Assembly: GCA_946406115.1 (NCBI GenBank)
Contig: OX291557.1
Location: forward strand, 11,564,501 to 11,628,500
Length of the DNA: 64,000 nucleotides
Direction: 5' to 3'
Source: Apoda limacodes
Taxonomy: Eukaryota; Arthropoda; Insecta; Lepidoptera; Limacodidae
The position numbers and the translations under genes were made by a program. The number at the start of each line of letters is the position of its first letter. Positions within the stretch are counted from its first letter, which is position 1. The notes beneath the pieces are model-generated. The model saw only the letters and a list, made by a program, of their open reading frames with translations, had not been told where the DNA came from and ran no database searches. This document shows, one piece after another, positions 44,255-55,899 of this stretch.

Positions 44255-47200
44255 GGGGAACACAAGGGGTATCACTCGCGCGTTGCAGACCCTTCAGAAT
44301 CTTATAACTTATTTATTGAAGAACCCCATACTGTAGTCCTTGGAGAAAACCTTGGCAAAGAGCTTATTCCACAACCTAAGCGTTCGCGGGTGAAAGCGTT
44401 CTCTGAAACCGCACCGTACGAGACCATTTCGGTTTTAAAGTGTAACAATAACAATTTCTCAGAACACAACTCATTGTACAAGCGGTAGAACACACACAGG
44501 GAGGCAAAGTCTCTCCTCAGACTTAAGGGCTCGATACCGCAAGTGAGTTTGGGATCGTCGACAATTCTCACAGACCGTCGTTAAACCGAGTCAAAAGGGC
44601 CAAGCTGGTATCCGGGTGCACCCACCCAGAGATGGCAGCAGTACTCCAAATGGGGCTGGACTTTTGACTTGTAAAGCAGCAACCTTTGCCCCGACGTAAA
44701 GTACTACTTCGCTCTGTTGAGTACACCAAGTTTTTTGGACACCAGCTTCTCCTTATCCTGCAGATGATCTCGGAACTGAACATCGCTGGAGATGTCAACA
44801 CCAAGGATCCCAATGCTCTTGAAGATGCAGAGGGCAGTGTTCTGGAATTGTGGGTCAATAGTGAATGGGGTTTTTTAGCGGTGAACTCGCAGATTTGTGT
44901 CATTGTAGGGTTGAATCGGACCAAGTTTTCCCGCCCCCAGTCAGAGACCTTGGACAGTGTGGTCTCAATTTGACACACAAGTTCTTCACGTTTTTTTTCC
45001 GCAACGGAACGAAGGATGCTTGCACGACCCGTGTAATAAGCGTTTCCAGTACTGCAATGTATGTTGTTGATCTCCAACATATCATTGATATGCAGTAAAA
45101 ACAGCGTAGGAGACAGCACGGAGCCTTGCGGGACGCCAGCATTAATTTTCATGCTATCAGAGCAACTACCGCCAACTACGGTTCGTATGCATCTGCCAGA
45201 CAAAAAGATAGCCACCCATTTGCACAATCCCTCGGGCACTCTGTAAGATGACAACTTCTATAGAAGACCTCGGTGCCAGATCCGATTGAACGCCTTCAAT
45301 ATGTCCAGGTTACATGCCAATGCCTCCCCCTGACTCTCAATGGCTAGTGCCCAGCGATGTGTAATATACACTAGAAGGTCACCAGTCGAGCGACCGTGGC
45401 GAAAGCCATATTGACGGTCGCTGATCAGTTCGTGTGTTTTTAGGTATCTTAGAAGCTGTGTGTTGACAACACGCTCCATTACCATGGAGAGGAGAGAGGT
45501 AATAGCGATAGGCCTGTAATTCGATGGATCTGATCTATTGCCCTTCTTGGGCACCGGGTGCACATTCGCAGTCTTCTATTAAGAGGGAAATTGCCTAGTG
45601 TGGTAGGAAAGCGCGAAGAGGCGCGTGAGTACAGGACATAACTCAGGAGCACACTGTTTAAGCACCACTGCTGGTATACCGTCTGGCCCACTCGACTTAT
45701 GAACGTCTAGGAAAAGCAACGCCCGCCGGACCTCCCTCTGTGTTATGGAGATTTCTGGCATGGTCTTACCGCACCACGGTATAGTAGGTGCACCTGCAAC
45801 CTGCACTTTGTGATGGAAGCAAGCCGCTTTGCACAGTGATAGTAGGGACCAAAATAAGCGTTTTTGCCAACAGCGCCCAAAGTTTCATCCCTTAGGAATA
45901 GAGATGGCGCCACTTCCCAAAATAAAACTTTAAAAAATTCTACAATCCTGACGGATGCAGGGATTTTAATGATTAATATGTCAATAGATAGATAATTACT
46001 TATTCTACAAAAAAAAAAATATACAGCCAAAAATCGCCATAACACCTATGACTACCAGTAGATTGGCTTTCTCTTTTGCACTATGGGCCAAGTCACCATC
46101 GGTCTTTCGCAGGGGTGGTAACGACGACTGGCAAAAGTTCCCTTCGGCAGCTTTGGGAAGCGACCAGAAAGCACGACTCCCAGAAGGATTGCTCGGGATA
46201 GTCGCCCACCTATTTTGCCGATGAATTAGAATTTAGCTCTGGCAGTTGCTTTCTGAACCTCGAGGCAGCATTCAATTTGCGTTTTAACTCAGAAATATTC
46301 GGATTCTTATTATTACGAGCGGTGGCCCCAGCCTCATACGCAGTTTGCTTTTAGAAATTTTAGCTTCTCTGCAAGACCTATTAAACCATGGTCGTTTTTT
46401 GACGCCGGCAGCTACTCGCAGGTTAGGAATATAACATTCCATACCAGCGAGGATTGTCTCAGTGACTGCGGTTGCACAGACATCAGGATCTTCTGAGCTA
46501 AAGCAGATCTGCCTCCACGGGTACGATGCATAAAATTCTCGCAATCCATCCCAGGGTCGACTTATAGTGCCACACACGACGCCAATTAATTGGCCCAGAT
46601 GAATCAGGTTGTGTGCATCACATTTGAGTCCGAACGAGACAGTGGTCCGAGGATCCAAGAGGCGCCCACTGAGACGGAATATCCGTTGGGACGTGTAGTC
46701 AGCAGAAGGTCCAGTAAGGAGCTCGTATGGTCCTCTATATCTGGTATTCTCGTTGAAGAAAGTACCAGCTGAGAGAATCCATAGGTCAGTAAATTCATGA
46801 GCAGATATCCCTGCATAGTTATTGGTACGAAAACTGAGCCACTCACGATAGAGGGCGTTAAAGTCTCCCAAAATAACTAGTTCTGCTCTGGGATATTGCT
46901 CTAGAACTTTGTCAGTCGTCAAACTCAGGTGCGTGAAGAGTCGAATTACGTCCGTGTCACCGCTATGTGACCTGTATAAGTACGCATAGATATCAGTGAG
47001 GCCGCCGTGATCTACGCGCACCCACAATATCGACAGGTCCCTGTCTTCAAGGCTATGAAGGCGGCGACAGCAGATATCCTCCCGGACAAACATACATACA
47101 CCGGTACGACTTACTCTATCGACTAATATCTTTCACACTAGTTCCATCGACCTTGATGAGATCTATCACTTTCGTTAAGAAACTACTAGTCTACGATCAA

Positions 47201-47880
47201 CAGCTGTCATCCAAAATGAAGATCGTGATGAAATCAATCACTTCTGTAAAGTAAAATATGAAAGAAAAAGCTCGTGGTAGTAATGACACTGTTTACGAGC
47301 AAGTGTGATAAAGAAACTATCAATTTCCTTGTTTCAGTCCTACTGGTAGAACCTGGGACAAAATCATTGCCCTTGGTACTACCAGTTGATCTACGCAGTA
47401 GGACCACGGGCAAAGAATGACAAATAGAGCTCATGAACATTTTTTTTTTATTTTTATAAACTTAAATTTCATTTGAATAAGTAAACCCGAACAAAAACTT
47501 GTATTTTGTTTAATGGAACTAGTGTGACAGATATTCGTCGATAGAGTAAGTATCAACACTAAGGCGGTGTAATTAATGTAATTAAGCAGTGATGCGAGCC
47601 AGTGAGTTACTCTGAGCTACGTAAGCTCAGAATATTTAAGGTAGCAAGCAGTCGGATCTTGGAATCCACGACCGACTTTCGCAACCTTTCGCTGCTGCTC
47701 AGCCGCACGACCATAGACATTAGGATAGCAGCGACGGTGACCAGTAAAGGTGTTATAGGTTTGAACTGTTGTGTCCAGGAATTCAGGGAAATACTGAAGG
47801 ACGATGATATCGGGCTGGGCGTACAGATGATATAATGACGCAAATATTATTGAGAAAAATATTGTCTTTATACGAACTAA
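44255..47880 (-). pseudogene. decayed CR1/Jockey-like LINE ORF2, with nested insertion
   Basis: Reading from high to low coordinate: an endonuclease start with PDIIVLQ (about 47.8 kb), then the 443-bp nested element (47109-47551). The endonuclease continues with MFVREDICCRRLHSLEDRD and LVILGDFNALYREW. After a disrupted stretch come reverse transcriptase pieces in several frames: SSGPDGIPAVVLKQCAPEL, SNYRPIAITSLLSMVMERVV, ILKAFNRIWHRGLL and NAGVPQGSVLSPTLFLLHIN. The thumb follows with DDPKLTCGIEPLSLRRDF. The segment after INNIHC goes straight to STGNAYYTG, so the catalytic YADD box is lost. About 200 bp near 45850-46050 look foreign. This is an inactive fossil related to 36515-37022 and 61090-61390. 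Confidence 0.85.
47109..47551. mobile_element. 443-bp inverted-repeat element nested in the LINE
   Basis: Terminal inverted repeats of 39 bp lie at 47109-47147 (ACTTACTCTATCGACTAATA...) and 47513-47551 (the inverse), with about two mismatches. The interior at 47150-47250 contains a deleted, reversed version of the 104-bp repeat unit found at 50.3-51.7 kb. No ORF and no clear target duplication. It interrupts the LINE endonuclease, so it arrived later than the LINE. Confidence 0.8.
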
Positions 47881-48549
47881 GTACAGTATCGTCAACAGGA
47901 GGATTATTTGCTACCAACTAAATCATCAAGTATAAAATTAAGTCGCTGAGTTGCGAGGGACCCTCAACAAGTTACTTAATAAGAAAATACAATATAAACT
48001 TGTATGTTAATAAAGAATATTGAAAATTGCGAAAGGCATTTTTTCAGGAACGTCAAAAACCAAAATTTTGCCTAGGACTTCAGCCTGGGTGCCATTTTGT
48101 ATTTTGATTGTCCTATCCAATAAGTAGGAAAGTAGGCATATCAATATTTTAACTACGTACTTTGCGTACTACTTACTTTACGGTCGCTTAATCTAGTTAA
48201 GAACAAAGTAATTGTACCTACGATATACTTTGTTAAGCTCCACTGTGTGCCACATTTGGCACACATGTTAGCAGTAGGTCGGCACTTAGGATGTGCAGCA
48301 GGATTCGATTTCTCAGTGATGCTCACCAGATCTCTACCGCCGTATCAGCTTACACAATCTACTTGCAGCATATTTATATGTAAGTACATGAGATTTCACA
48401 CGCACTGTCGCGTGTTGATGCGTCTTATACATCTACTAGTACAGAGTCCATATTGTATATAGGTACTATTGAATTAAATAAATAGAGCTTTGATTCTCTC
48501 CGGGCTACGAGAACTTGGCCGGGCACACTGCTGCGTGTGCTTTGTGCCT
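47881..48549. other. intergenic sequence
   Basis: Nothing recognised. Confidence 0.35.
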
Positions 48550-49105
48550 GTTTAGGGTTCCATAGTCAAGTACGTTTTAGGGCTCCGTAGCCAAATGGCA
48601 AAAACGGAAACTTCTGTTCGTCCGTCTTTTATGTAACATCCTTATTATTCCGCCGTCGTTCGATAGACTCTAAACAAAAACATATGTAAAGGTGTTTTTA
48701 GGGTTTCGTACCCTAAGGGTAAAAAACGGGACCCTATTTATATTACTAAAGCTCCGCTGTCCGTTCGTCCTTCTGTCACCAGGCCGTATCGCATGAACCG
48801 TGATAGTTAGACAGTTGAAATTTTCACAGAAGATGTATATCTGTTGCCGCTATAACAATAAATATTAAAAAACAGAATAAAATAATTATTTAGAGGAACT
48901 CCCATACATCACACGTGATTTTTTTGCTCGTTTTTGATAACGGCAACAGGTAGACGCTTGAAATATTCACAGAATATTTAGTTATATATTCACTTTAAAA
49001 ATAAATAATTAAATTAAAATAAAAGAAATATTCAAGGGAGGTCCATACATCAAACGTGATTTTTTTGCCGTTTTTATAGATAATGGTACGGAACCCTTTC
49101 ATTCA
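48550..49105. repeat. GGGTTCCGTAC-family repeats
   Basis: A short piece, TTTAGGGTTCCATAGTCAAG and GGGCTCCGTAGCCAAATGGC, is followed from about 48695 by a fuller copy (TAGGGTTTCGTACCCTAAGG ... GATAATGGTACGGAACCCTT) like those at 19143 and 33500. Confidence 0.65.
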
Positions 49106-50330
49106 ACCGAGTGATGGAACAAAAATTTTTTTGGCGCACTACAACATGTAGTGGATTCATAGGATATGGCTTTAAAATGGAAGGTTTTTAAGAATTATTT
49201 TCTCTAAAGTTTAAATTTTGCGAGTTATGACTTCATAGTTAAACTAACTTTTGAAATCTAATCTTAAAATGTCCCTGCATGACGTCACAAAGGAGCATCT
49301 AATTGTGCTAAACACTTTGAAAATACAAATAGACAAGCTTAAAATTGAAATAAATTTGAATTTAGAATTCTTTACCAAACGCCGGCTTTTTGAGATCAAA
49401 GTGGCCAGTTCTGTAAAACATTAATTTCATATGTAAGGACCCAACATTAATAACCCGCTGCAATCCACCATCGGCCGCCCTGTTCCAGAGAGGCACCAAA
49501 CCGGAGGGCTCATCACACAAACGCGCGCACATACCCATATGCATACACATACTCAAAGACATTGTATATCATAAAGTAGCCCATCTCCCACACGACAGTC
49601 CGGCAACAAATACAGACCATTTAACGAACTGTCACTTCGGAAAAAAGTCTAAGGGGAGCAGAAGTGACAAGAAACAATGTCCTGACAAAATCTGTTTATA
49701 AGTACAGACTTGTGATAATATCTGAGAAAATAGGATTAATAGAATGAGATTCTCAAAAACGGAGGACGTTAAAAAAGGTTTTATTCACTCATTTTATAAA
49801 TTCCATGTGAAGTGTCACCTGTCTGTTCTTTTTATTTTGTTATGTATTTTGTCAATATATTTTTCTTATTATTTTACTTTACTTTGCAAACCAATCTGCA
49901 GTGTATGCTGAATCTCTTCGTATGTAATTCCCTTTATTCCCCGTGGTCACGGGGATTTTTTTTCCTCGTGTTCCTTCTAGAAATACAATGCTGCAAAATT
50001 AAAATGGTATCTATCTAGTCATAAAAATTTAAAGGATGAGAAAATCACGAACATATATTTTGTAACCTAGACAAGTGTTGTGTTTGAGTTTACTTACTTA
50101 AATGAAAACTTAAATTGTAAAAAATAAAAAAACCTTTCACAAGATCCATTTATACACGTTTACTAGGAAAGAGTGTGTAACTAATTATCAAAACTATCAA
50201 CTTCGTATTTCTTTCAAAAAAAAAAAAAAAATTTTACTAACTAAAATACATTATTATGCAAAATTATCGTTGGATATCGTTAAAAAAACAAATGTGTCAA
50301 AAAACAAATGCATGCCGATAAGCAAAAGAG
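49106..50330. other. intergenic sequence
   Basis: No gene recognised. It contains A/T homopolymer runs and CCCCGTGGTCACGGGG near 49937-49952, a short palindrome. Confidence 0.35.
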
Positions 50331-50344
50331 TGTCTATATAATAC

Positions 50345-50705
50345 ATTTTATCAAGATCTTCATTTTAGATGACAGCTGTCAAACTTATAAAAGGCTATAT
50401 CTCCGTAACTATAGATCGTAGACTAGTAGTTTCATTACACAAGTAATAGATCTCATCAAGATCTTCATTTCAGATGACAGCTGCCAAACTATAACAGGCT
50501 ATATCTCTGTAACTATAGATCTTAAACTAGTAATTTCATTACAAAAGTGATGATTCTCATCAAGATCTTCATTTCCGATGTCAGCTGTCAAATTATAACA
50601 GGCTATATCTCCGTAACTATTGATCGTAGACTAGTAGTTTAGTTACAAAAGTGTTCGATCTCATCAAGAGCATCATTTCAGATGACAGCTGTCAATCTAT
50701 AAAAG
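50345..50705 (+). repeat. 104/105-bp tandem array A
   Basis: Units share GATCTTCATTTCAGATGACA, GCTGTCAAACTATAA, GGCTATATCTCCGTAACTAT and GATCGTAGACTAGTAGTTTC. An anchor GAT before the ACAGCTGTC core lies at 50368, 50473, 50577 and 50681, giving periods of 105, 104 and 104. The core GACAGCTGTC is palindromic. Confidence 0.9.
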
Positions 50706-51364
50706 GCATTAATATGTCACCATAACTGTAAAACAAGCTAATAGAAAAACACCTTATTAAAATACAAATTCCTATTCAGTAAACTTCAATTGTTTTTAGA
50801 AAAAGACATAATGTCTTGCTGTTAAATTTTTTTTTTGTGCTTTATAAGGGTCATTCCCACTAGTACACCCAATTAGTTCAACCGTTGAACTAATGGGAAT
50901 TTTTTGTTGCAGTAGTTCAACTATGTATAATTTTTTTTAAGAGTTGAACTACTTGGACTATCTAGTTAAACTAACTTACAGGGCCGATTCAGTTGATTTA
51001 AAAGATGAAATTAATTAAATTTACTTAATCTTATTCATTTACGTTTAATTATTTTTGCTGAAATAAAACCAAAATTAAACAACTGTGTAAAACCTCAATG
51101 GTCATATCCAATGTCATTTTATTGAAAAAAAGTGAAATATTTGAAACGCATTATCAAATTATTATTTTTTTTCAATACTATTCATTTTTAAATATTATCT
51201 AATTGTGTATGGGTAAAGTTATTGTATGGGTAGAAGTTAATTCTTATTTACTATTTTATATTTTTTTTAAATACGTACTTTACATTATTTTTAAATGTTA
51301 TAAAATTTATAATTTCTTAAAATATTTTTATATGATTTTAATATTTAATGTTTTTTAAATACTA
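50706..51364. other. AT-rich spacer between the two 104-bp arrays
   Basis: Very AT-rich apart from the TAGTTCAAC palindromes. No gene. Confidence 0.4.
50872..50894. repeat. palindrome ATTAGTTCAAC-C-GTTGAACTAAT
   Basis: Perfect 11-bp arms with a one-base centre. Further TAGTTCAAC (50911) and GTTGAACTA (50942) motifs lie just downstream in the same inverted arrangement. Confidence 0.7.
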
Positions 51365-51750
51365 TTATGGATGGTAGCTGTCAAACTATAAAGGATTATA
51401 TCTCCGTAAGTATTGATCATAGATTAGTAGTTTCTTTACGGAAATGATAGATCTCGCCAAGAGCTTTATTTCAAATAACAGCTGTCAAACAAGAAAGGGC
51501 TATATCTCCGTAACTATAGATCGTTTGCTAGTAGTTTCTTTACAGAACTGATAGATCTCATCAAGGGCTTTATTTCAGATGACAGCTGTCAAACTATAAT
51601 AGCCTATATCTCCGTAAATATTGATTGCAGTCTAGTAGTTACTTTAAAAAAGCGTTAGATCTTATCAGGATATTTATAACACATTACACATCTTCATTAC
51701 ATTCCTATAACCAAATTTAGGGCTGGCGGAGCCGCGGGCAAAAACTAGTA
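51365..51750 (+). repeat. 104-bp tandem array B with Helitron-like end
   Basis: Cores GCTGTCAAAC recur at 51377, 51481 and 51585 (period 104), with the same CTATATCTCCGTAA and CTAGTAGTTTCTTTAC blocks as array A. The array is followed by GGGCTGGCGGAGCCGCGGGC and AAAAACTAGTA at 51721-51750. This is the kind of hairpin plus CTAG ending seen in lepidopteran non-autonomous Helitrons (family resemblance from memory). Confidence 0.8.
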
Positions 51751-52229
51751 ATTTTCATCATTTTTAAACGCAATTTTTTCCGAAGCGAGCTCTAATAATT
51801 GTTTACAAGTTGTATTTGAATATCTCTTATGTTGTCGTCTATTATTATGTATCGTTAATTTCTTTTGTTCGTTAGTCCTCGCCTAAATTAAAATTTAGGC
51901 GCAAAAAATTAAAATTTGTATACTTACAGAATGTAAAAGTATTTTAAAACTGTATTTTGTCTCAGAGCAAAGCGATCTCGACTATTCGCAGTTAAGCCCT
52001 GCGAGGTTTTAACGGAAGGCAATAAATTTTTAAATGTAATTTAGCTGTTGTATTGAATAAATAAATGCCGTAAGTAAGTATGTTAAAATACATCATTCAG
52101 GTATACTAATTATTTACATCACTGACTTAGCGGTGAAGAAAAGTATAGTGAGGAAACCTGCATATGACAAAAAACAAAAAATATATACACAGTCCACAAT
52201 TCGCATTGAGCCCGCCTGTGGACTATGGA
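51751..52229. other. intergenic sequence
   Basis: Nothing recognised apart from a short GCGATCTCGACTATTCGCAG patch near 51970. Confidence 0.35.
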
Positions 52230-52320
52230 CCAAATCACCCTCGGCGAGAGTAGGCCGTGCTCAAACAGTGGGGACGTATGAGGATGATAAGGTGCATATA
52301 TTACCCTTAACTCGGGTACA
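52230..52320 (+). repeat. left arm of a 91-bp inverted pair
   Basis: CCAAATCACCCTCGGCGAGA, GTAGGCCGTGCTCAAACAGT, GGGGACGTATGAGG and ATAAGGTGCATATATTACCC, then GGGTACA. It is about 85 percent identical to the inverse of 53162-53253. Either it is one terminal repeat of a roughly 1-kb DNA element or one of two opposed copies of a short repeat. Confidence 0.75.
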
Positions 52321-52821
52321 GTAGTTGTTTTATTACGTTGTCACACTAGTCAGTCATTAGATCTTATGCAGAAATATTATGGAAACTAAAACGCCGGAGA
52401 TTAATTAAAAGGCATCTTAGGATTCTGCAATATTGTAAAAGTTGAAAGGAACGTGACATTTTACAGTAAAATCCTTATTTATAAAAAAAAAAAAAAAAAA
52501 AAATAATTAAATATTCAAATGAGTAAAGTTAGGCCAATGGAGTTTTGGCGCGAATCTTAAGAAGGAGTGGTGTTTTTTTCTGTTTAATTTTTCTAAATTC
52601 ATTTAGTGACTTTCGATGTATATATTTTAGCAACGTTTTACGAAAGCGTGTTAAGAATTGTGCAGCGAAGGCTCATGAATAGTGAATTATGAATAAATAA
52701 GCAGGACATGACGCGCAATGTCTGAGGATCCACACCAAATCTCCCGCCCAATCTTGGGACTTGAAAACGAGGACGCGCGGTAACGCCCGCGCCACGATAC
52801 GATATAATATTCATCAGCATA
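52321..52821. other. interior of inverted pair
   Basis: Includes a 21-base A run at about 52483-52503. No ORF with known domain. The segment 52700-52800 is GC-richer and contains GGTAACGCCCGCGCCACGAT. Confidence 0.35.
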
Positions 52822-52945
52822 TAGCTATTTCTTCATCAGCAGTTGTGCATATAAATCTTGTGTTATAGAAATAATTTCTCCTATATAATGATGCATACAT
52901 ACAAATGTAGTAGTAGTAATTTTAAAAAAAAAAAAAAAAAAAAAA
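52822..52945 (+). repeat. 102-bp sequence followed by poly-A, retrocopy-like
   Basis: The 102 bases at 52822-52923 appear identical to 55588-55689, and here they are followed directly by about 22 A. A retroposed 3' end is the simplest reading. No convincing target duplication was found. It lies within the 52230/53253 inverted pair. Confidence 0.75.
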
Positions 52946-53161
52946 CAACTTAGGCCAAACCTGTGAATTTGATTCCATGACCTACTTTCCATACACTTCT
53001 GCAACCACGAACTATGCAGCACTTTCCTTATTTTTATAATTAACTCTAAGATTCACACAGAAATCTACAACAAAATTTGTGATCGAAATCACACAATATA
53101 CGTCTGTCATTTTGACAGTCACAACAGTCGAGTAAGTATGACAATGTACAAAAATAATTAG

Positions 53162-53253
53162 TGTACCCAAGTTTCGGGTAACATATGCACCTTATCAGCC
53201 TTATACGTCCCTACAGTTTGGGCACGGCCTACTTTCGCCGAGGGTGATTTGGC
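53162..53253 (-). repeat. right arm of the inverted pair
   Basis: On the minus strand it repeats CCAAATCACCCTCGGCGAAA, GTAGGCCGTGCCCAAACTGT, AGGGACGTATAAGG and ATAAGGTGCATATGTTACCC. Confidence 0.75.
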
Positions 53254-53964
53254 CATATGTTGCCGACCATATTTCAGGCCAAATTAGTTTGTCCTCGCCC
53301 AAACGGGTTCATCCTTAGCGTGTCATGATATTATTGATTGTCACAAAACTATAAAATAAAATCAATACTTCTTAGTTTATGTATACTGACTGACTAACAT
53401 AAATAATTTTGCAGCAAAATATGACTTCTTCAGACAGTTATGAGTTCATTTTGTTTACATAAACTAATGTGAACAAAATACAAATTCAATGTTTTCAATA
53501 ATTATTCAGTAATACTGGCACTTAGACTGACATTTAGTCTACGGGGCTGAATCTAATATTGCTCCAATTTTATTATCATATTTTGAAGCTAGCTAAAGGA
53601 CCGTGTCAAATGTGTTTGATTTTATATTTGATTTGAGTTGTTTTTTTGTGTAGATTTTAATCTATCATCAGATTTACGCCATAAGGATACGTTAAATGTT
53701 AATATATAATTTTTGATGAGTCTGTTATAAAACTACAGTTTTCTATTTATAAATCGCTCATCTCATTTTAATAAAGGACCTATTATATGAGTATTTTTTT
53801 GAGCAATGATTAAAAATAAAAAGGGTACTTAAATTTTCTGCACATTAAACTTGAAATTTCCAAACACAAAATGATTTCTTTTCAAATGATTTCCATAGTT
53901 AAAAATTTCATAAAATTTGCTACTCCCTATTCTGTGATAGACGGACGAACTGACGTGAGAGTAA
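53254..53964. other. AT-rich intergenic sequence
   Basis: Nothing recognised. Confidence 0.35.
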
Positions 53965-54560
53965 TCACTGCGTTCTTCTGACAGCCTTCTCCTTGCCACG
54001 CCTCGTCACCGATCTGGGTTTGTTACAAATTCTTTTACTATCCATGCTATAGGGCTCTGGAACGCACTTCCTAAGGACATCCGCTGTGCTAAATCTACAC
54101 GTGTCTTCAAACAGAACTTAAAAGATCTTTATGTATCAGATTATATTATATTAACAGATACAAAATTAAATGTTACTGTGTACAGTTTCGGGCTGCGAGT
54201 GATATCATTATTATATATATATTATTATGTTATATATTTTTATAATATTTATTGAATATAGTTCATTTATCTAATATACACGTAAGTACACCTATATATC
54301 ATTATATGTGTTTATGTATATATATGTCTATGTATGTGTTTATATAAATATCCCAATGTATCAGTACCAACATCATAGTATTAGTATTAGCATAGGTTTG
54401 ATTTGAACTGTTTGTTCTTTTTTGTTTGTTTTTTGTTTTTTATTGCACCACTATTAACATTATATATTTAGCTTGTGGTTAGCTGGTAAAGAATGCTGTT
54501 TGGCATTAAGCTCGCCACTGTACACTTTTGTTTGTGCAAAAAGAATAAATAAATAAATCT
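53965..54560 (+). pseudogene. C-terminal LINE fragment with 3' tail
   Basis: An open frame reads SLLLATPRHRSGFVTNSF, IGLWNALPKDIRCAKSTRVF and KQNLKDLYVSDY, the conserved end of an insect non-LTR ORF2. The Trp-Asn-x-Leu-Pro motif precedes a hydrophobic tail that ends near 54255. The 3' UTR ends in TTGTTTGTGCAAAAAGAATA and a short AAATAAATAAAT tail. Everything upstream of this is lost. Confidence 0.75.
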
Positions 54561-55259
54561 CAAGTAGGTTCTGTTTTTCCTTTTATGGTACAGGTCCCTA
54601 AAATATAGAAAATTTACCTAAAAACTAGTTTTATAAAATCGTGAAAAAAAATATCTCTATCGTAATCACCCTATCAATACACTCAAAGCGATTTCAAGGT
54701 CAAAAAACTGAGCCTTTAAAAATATTAATACTGCGCTCTCCAGTGACGTCCATATATAAGCCATACCTAAAATTGGCTTGCACTAAGATTTTTTGCACTC
54801 GGTACGTTGCTTCCGAACACACCTTGCAAAGGGATGGGTATTGATTTTGATAAAATTGTACTAATCGATTTAACTGTTGTTCGAGTTGTTTCTTAAAATT
54901 GGTAGATTGGTATTCGGTCATCGTATTATACACATTTATGATCGTGTCGTGTCGTGTTAGTGTCACTCCAGAACTGCTGGTACTGCATGATGGTTAAACA
55001 GTCCTAAGTTTTCGTATAACAGTCCTCGTGTAGAGGGGTAGCTTGTGGGTGAAAGACTATGAACGAACAAAAGAACTACTATGAAACATAACAAAACATA
55101 TTCAGATTGTCTTCACTTATTGTTCAAGTAAGTAGTGAAACCTTAATATCGCCTAAACCTTTACTGTAAATAATATCAGTGTCGGCTATAGTAATAGGTG
55201 ATGGTTCAGTAAAACTTTAATCTATATTTATTTAAAATGTTATTATCATTAAAGTTACT
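54561..55259. other. AT-rich intergenic sequence
   Basis: Opposed short open frames at 54641-54966 are shadows of each other without domain evidence. Confidence 0.35.
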
Positions 55260-55286
55260 ATTACGTAATAATTATTATTACGTAAT
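55260..55286. promoter_or_regulatory. two ATTACGTAAT palindromes
   Basis: ATTACGTAAT occurs at 55260-55269 and 55277-55286, 17 bp apart. TTACGTAA is the consensus bound by PAR-type bZIP factors (vrille/Pdp1). The role here is only a possibility, since no gene start is next to it. Confidence 0.3.
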
Positions 55287-55587
55287 AAAGTACTATCCTT
55301 TTTATTCTTTGAAGATCCTAAATTGGATTCAAAATTTCTTCTTTTCTTCATTGAATAAATAAAAATGTGACCTGGTATGTCCCCTTTTTATTGCAATGGT
55401 GACAAGTTGAAACAAGTTGTTTGACATTTTAAATCGTTATCAATTGACATAGAGAAAGAATCGTTCTTCTTACATTCAAATTGAATCAATCGATTCTTAA
55501 TAAATTCTAATGATAATTAATGTTGAGATGCTTCTACACCTATAATAAAAGAATCAAATTCATTTTGTTATCCAATAAGCATAATTT

Positions 55588-55689
55588 TAGCTATTTCTTC
55601 ATCAGCAGTTGTGCATATAAATCTTGTGTTATAGAAATAATTTCTCCTATATAATGATGCATACATACAAATGTAGTAGTAGTAATTTT
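55588..55689. repeat. 102-bp sequence identical to 52822-52923
   Basis: This copy lacks poly-A and continues into CATATTTAATATTTGCAAGT. On the minus strand a 61-codon ORF covers it (ends TTADEEIAKIMLIG) without a recognised domain. Confidence 0.75.
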
Positions 55690-55899
55690 CATATTTAATA
55701 TTTGCAAGTCTACGTTTTAATTGCAAACGTCTGCAAAATATCTTGGTTTTCATACGCTTTAATTTAATTTAATGTTTAAGAACACTTACAGCATATCTTA
55801 TTACATATTTATAGAACAGCATATTTATAGAATACAAAGTAATTTTAAGTGTTCATAATTTGTACAAGTAGTAATTATAAATCATCAATGCAGTTTAGT

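Noticed and set aside
50345..51670. CRISPR-like or regulatory array
   Set aside because: The whole 104-bp period is repeated with no variable spacers; it is a satellite-like repeat.
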